A stretch of 42,377 nucleotides of DNA from Bacteroidales bacterium (lineage in GTDB: Bacteria > Bacteroidota > Bacteroidia > Bacteroidales > VadinHA17), in contig JANYJP010000001.1 of the NCBI GenBank assembly GCA_025358455.1, forward strand, positions 1 to 42,377, in the 5' to 3' direction. The notes below the pieces were generated by a model. It did not search any database. It saw nothing but the letters and a program-made list of their open reading frames with translations, and was not told the DNA's origin. How positions within the stretch are numbered: position 1 is the stretch's first letter; the number at the start of each line of letters is the position of its first letter. This document shows positions 40,270-42,377 of this stretch, piece by piece. The translations under genes were made by a program, and so were the position numbers.

Positions 40270-42027
40270 ATGATGCAAAGCGGTTGGCTTCCTGCGAGCA
40301 GGAAAGAGATAGAACTCAGAGGATGGGATGAGATTGATGTTATCATTTTCAGCGGAGACGCTTACGTTGATCATCCGTCGTTTGGAACAGCAGTAATCGG
40401 GAGAGTTATTGAAGATGAGGGATTCCGTGTAGCTATTGTTCCTCAGCCTAACTGGAAAGACGATCTGAGGGATTTCCGCAAGCTTGGCAGACCAAAGTAT
40501 TTCTTTGGTGTTACAGCTGGTAACATGGATTCAATGGTAAACCATTATACTGCAGCCAGGAGATTGCGATCAGATGATGCTTATACTCCGGGAGGTAAAG
40601 CCGGTTTCAGGCCCGATTATCCGACTATAATATACACTAAAATACTTAAAGAGATTTACCCCGATGTCCCGGTAGTTATAGGGGGCATCGAAGCATCAAT
40701 GCGAAGGCTCACGCACTACGATTACTGGAAGGACAAACTTGAACCTTCTATTCTGGTCAGCAGCAGCGCTGATCTGTTAATATACGGTATGGGTGAACAA
40801 CCCTTAAGAGAATTATTACGGCTTCTGGCGAAAGGAATTCCCTTTTCCTCACTTAAAACAATCAGACAGACTTCCATAGTTATTGCAAAGGATGATTCAA
40901 TGCCTGTGCATAACCAATTTAAAGATGTTTCCCTGAACTCATTTGAAAAGTGCCTGAAGGACAAGAAGTTGTTTTCAGAAAATTTTGTAATGTTCGAGAA
41001 AGAATCCAATAAAATTGAATCTGCCAGACTGAATGAAATAACAGGTGATTTAAAAGTAATAGTTAATCCGCCATTTCAACCAATGGGAGAGGAGGAAGCT
41101 GACCGCACGTTTGATCTACCATATAAGTATATGCCACACCCGAGGTATAATAAGAAGGGCGACATACCTGCCTACGAGATGATCAAATTCTCGGTGAATA
41201 TACATCGTGGCTGCTTTGGTGGATGTAGCTTCTGTGCCATTGCAGCCCACCAGGGGAAACAGATCGTCAGCAGATCAGAAGAGTCCATTCTGAAAGAAGT
41301 CAGGAAAATATCAGAGCTTCCTGATTTTAAAGGATATTTGTCTGATCTTGGTGGCCCTTCTGCAAATATGTACCGGATGAAAGGTAAAGACATGAGGCTT
41401 TGTAAGGTTTGTTCAAGACCCTCTTGCTTATGGCCTGCGGTATGCAGAAATCTCAATGCAAACCATAAACATCTTACAGAACTATATAGAAAAGTTGACA
41501 GTATAGAAGGTATTAAAAAATCATTTATTGGCAGCGGTGTCCGTTATGATCTGTTGTTTCCCGAATGGAATAAAAATGCAGGAAGGGATGAAGGTGAGTA
41601 TCTCGAGGAACTTGTTACAAACCATGTATCCGGGCGACTGAAAGTTGCACCGGAACATACGGCGCCAGCTGTATTAACACATATGCGTAAGGCGCCGTTC
41701 GAACTTTTCAGGAAACTTAAAAAGCGATTTGATAATATCACATCCAAAAAAGGGCTTAAGTATGAAATAATTCCATATTTTATTTCATCTCATCCGGGCT
41801 GCACTGAAGCTGATATGAAAGAACTGGTGGCTGAAATGAAAACTCTTGGAATTAAACCTGAGCAGGTTCAGGATTTTACACCCACTCCAATGACCCTTTC
41901 AACATTAATGTATTATACAGGAATTGAACCCTATTCCGGTAAAAAAGTTTATGTGGCAAAGAATATTGAGGAGAAACGAAGACAAAAGGAGTATTTTTTC
42001 TGGTATAAGAAGATCTCTAAAAAATAG
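40270..42027 (+). CDS. ygiQ: YgiQ family radical SAM protein
   Basis: A 585-residue radical SAM enzyme. An N-terminal cobalamin-binding-like region (about 20-190, 'DVIIFSGDAYVDHPSFGTAVIGRVIEDEGFRVAIVPQP', 'VVIGGIEASMRRLTHYDYW') precedes the cluster motif RGCFGGCSFCAI with Cys315, Cys319 and Cys322. The radical SAM core continues with 'FKGYLSDLGGPSANMYRM', a second Cys set (CKVCSRPSCLWPAVC, here spaced as in the family) and 'KVAPEHTAPAVL'. The reaction catalysed by YgiQ is not known. Length is near the usual 620-740 without the C-terminal extension. Divergent from the patatin gene. Confidence 0.93.
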   Translation: MMQSGWLPASRKEIELRGWDEIDVIIFSGDAYVDHPSFGTAVIGRVIEDEGFRVAIVPQPNWKDDLRDFRKLGRPKYFFGVTAGNMDSMVNHYTAARRLRSDDAYTPGGKAGFRPDYPTIIYTKILKEIYPDVPVVIGGIEASMRRLTHYDYWKDKLEPSILVSSSADLLIYGMGEQPLRELLRLLAKGIPFSSLKTIRQTSIVIAKDDSMPVHNQFKDVSLNSFEKCLKDKKLFSENFVMFEKESNKIESARLNEITGDLKVIVNPPFQPMGEEEADRTFDLPYKYMPHPRYNKKGDIPAYEMIKFSVNIHRGCFGGCSFCAIAAHQGKQIVSRSEESILKEVRKISELPDFKGYLSDLGGPSANMYRMKGKDMRLCKVCSRPSCLWPAVCRNLNANHKHLTELYRKVDSIEGIKKSFIGSGVRYDLLFPEWNKNAGRDEGEYLEELVTNHVSGRLKVAPEHTAPAVLTHMRKAPFELFRKLKKRFDNITSKKGLKYEIIPYFISSHPGCTEADMKELVAEMKTLGIKPEQVQDFTPTPMTLSTLMYYTGIEPYSGKKVYVAKNIEEKRRQKEYFFWYKKISKK

Positions 42028-42245
42028 CCTTTTGGGCTTAATGGAGCTTTACCCTGCATGCGCTCGATGCTTTACACAAATGCCGGGGGGCCAAACAGGC
42101 TCTCTGGTGAAATCAGGATATTCACAGATCACGAATAACGGTGGTAAGTGCATAGAAAAAGGTCAGGTAAACGGATGTAGTGCAACACTTGTCTTCAAGC
42201 TTGGCACTACATACCACATGAAGTCCTCTTTATTATGGTTAGTGA
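42028..42245. other. Spacer with accessory character after ygiQ
   Basis: 218 bases without a supported gene. An open frame crosses it on the plus strand but begins inside ygiQ in another phase and has no domain sequence. The stretch is richer in GC around 42050-42110 (CCGGGGGGCC at 42083-42092) than the surrounding DNA and holds the hairpin listed next. It joins a core gene to a HepT-like toxin gene, so it may be the boundary of an inserted segment. Confidence 0.4.
42175..42212. repeat. 9-bp stem hairpin with inner CTTG/CAAG stem
   Basis: ATGTAGTGC (42175-42183) pairs perfectly with GCACTACAT (42204-42212). The 20-nt loop holds a second short stem, CTTG-TCTT-CAAG, separated by a 4/4 internal loop. 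No T-run follows on either strand, so it is not a standard terminator. Its symmetry suggests a repeat or recombination-site remnant. Confidence 0.5.
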
Positions 42246-42377
42246 TTACATTAAAAGATTTTGGACTTCTTCTTTAAGTTTGGGTAAATTGTTGATCACG
42301 ATACTCCAAATGAGATCATCTGATATCTTATCATAACCGTGTGCTATCCGGTTTCTAGTCCCTATTATTTTCTGAGC
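42246..42377 (-). CDS. HepT-like ribonuclease toxin (DUF86), C-terminal part only
   Basis: The last 43 codons and stop of a gene that runs off the right edge on the minus strand. It reads AQKIIGTRNRIAHGYDKISD and then LIWSIVINNLPKLKEEV. RNRIAHGY is the R-x4-H-x-Y active-site motif of HepT/HEPN RNases, and the 'D.IW.IV...LP.LK' tail is the DUF86 ending. HepT toxins are usually paired with a MntA nucleotidyltransferase antitoxin encoded just upstream, which here would lie beyond the window. The N-terminal two thirds cannot be examined. Confidence 0.8.
   Translation of the reverse strand, partial: AQKIIGTRNRIAHGYDKISDDLIWSIVINNLPKLKEEVQNLLM

Noticed and set aside
42175-42212. Integron attC site
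   Set aside because: The paired arms lack the RYYYAAC/GTTRRRY core sites and the stem lacks the extrahelical bases and spacing of attC.
41924-42277. 117-codon plus-strand frame from the end of ygiQ into the spacer
   Set aside because: Begins inside ygiQ in a different phase, has no recognisable domain, and its 3' part is antisense to the HepT fragment.
1-42377. CRISPR array, restriction-modification, retron or complete insertion sequence
   Set aside because: No regularly spaced repeats, cas genes, reverse transcriptase, methylase or transposase sequence was seen on either strand.

Overview
The window is a stretch of Bacteroidota chromosome, most like an uncultured Bacteroidales/Marinilabiliales-type organism. 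The evidence is the set of families seen (Rpb6-type RNA polymerase omega, long NusB, DUF3276/PUR, DUF4835, DUF5606, lipoprotein BamD, DUF1573 lipoprotein), the conserved gene orders bamD-rpoZ-coaBC-DUF4835-recN and nusB-DUF1573-yajC-ybbR-coaE, and recurring -7 promoter elements of the form TAnnTTTG. Base composition is moderately AT-rich and even. There is no CRISPR array, rRNA, recognisable tRNA, complete insertion sequence or prophage.

Layout: 1-3.5 kb holds the 3' part of trxB, a small SRPBCC protein, an orphan TorD-like chaperone and a PLP alpha-oxoamine synthase with its own terminator. 3.6-9.6 kb is one co-directional operon (bamD, rpoZ, coaBC, DUF4835, recN, fabI) ended by a clear terminator; coaBC is split by a frameshift at a run of ten A. 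9.6-12.3 kb holds a DUF819 membrane protein and a convergent outer-membrane barrel. 12.4-15.4 kb encodes the end of histidine breakdown (hutI, ftcD). 15.4-20.3 kb is mostly minus strand: NlpC/P60 peptidase, LolA, FtsK and an unknown lipoprotein. 20.5-22.7 kb carries carbamate kinase and ornithine carbamoyltransferase (citrulline fermentation). 22.7-23.7 kb has DUF456 and DUF3276 on the minus strand.

23.9-29.1 kb runs rightward: nusB, DUF1573, yajC, ybbR-like, coaE, djlA-like, DUF5606 and speB, ending in a near-perfect 44-nt palindrome that contains the speB stop codon. mazG and a SAM-hydrolase-like gene follow on the minus strand. A truncated phoH remnant then sits just before purC. 32-35.5 kb holds a LysM plus periplasmic-binding-like lipid- or wall-facing protein, then an ECF sigma factor, a one-TM candidate anti-sigma factor and a Spy/CpxP/CnrX-like periplasmic protein, which together look like an envelope-sensing triad. 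35.5-40.2 kb (minus) has a large TPR protein and a patatin-Omp85 fusion. ygiQ follows, and the window ends in an accessory-looking spacer with a hairpin and the 3' end of a HepT-like toxin gene (minus).

Most of the window is conserved housekeeping. The points that deserve attention are the coaBC frameshift, the phoH truncation, the speB palindrome, the sigma/anti-sigma/sensor triad, the altered SAM-hydrolase active site, a repeated pyrimidine-rich leader and the HepT edge. I did not find a convincing wholly new multi-gene system.
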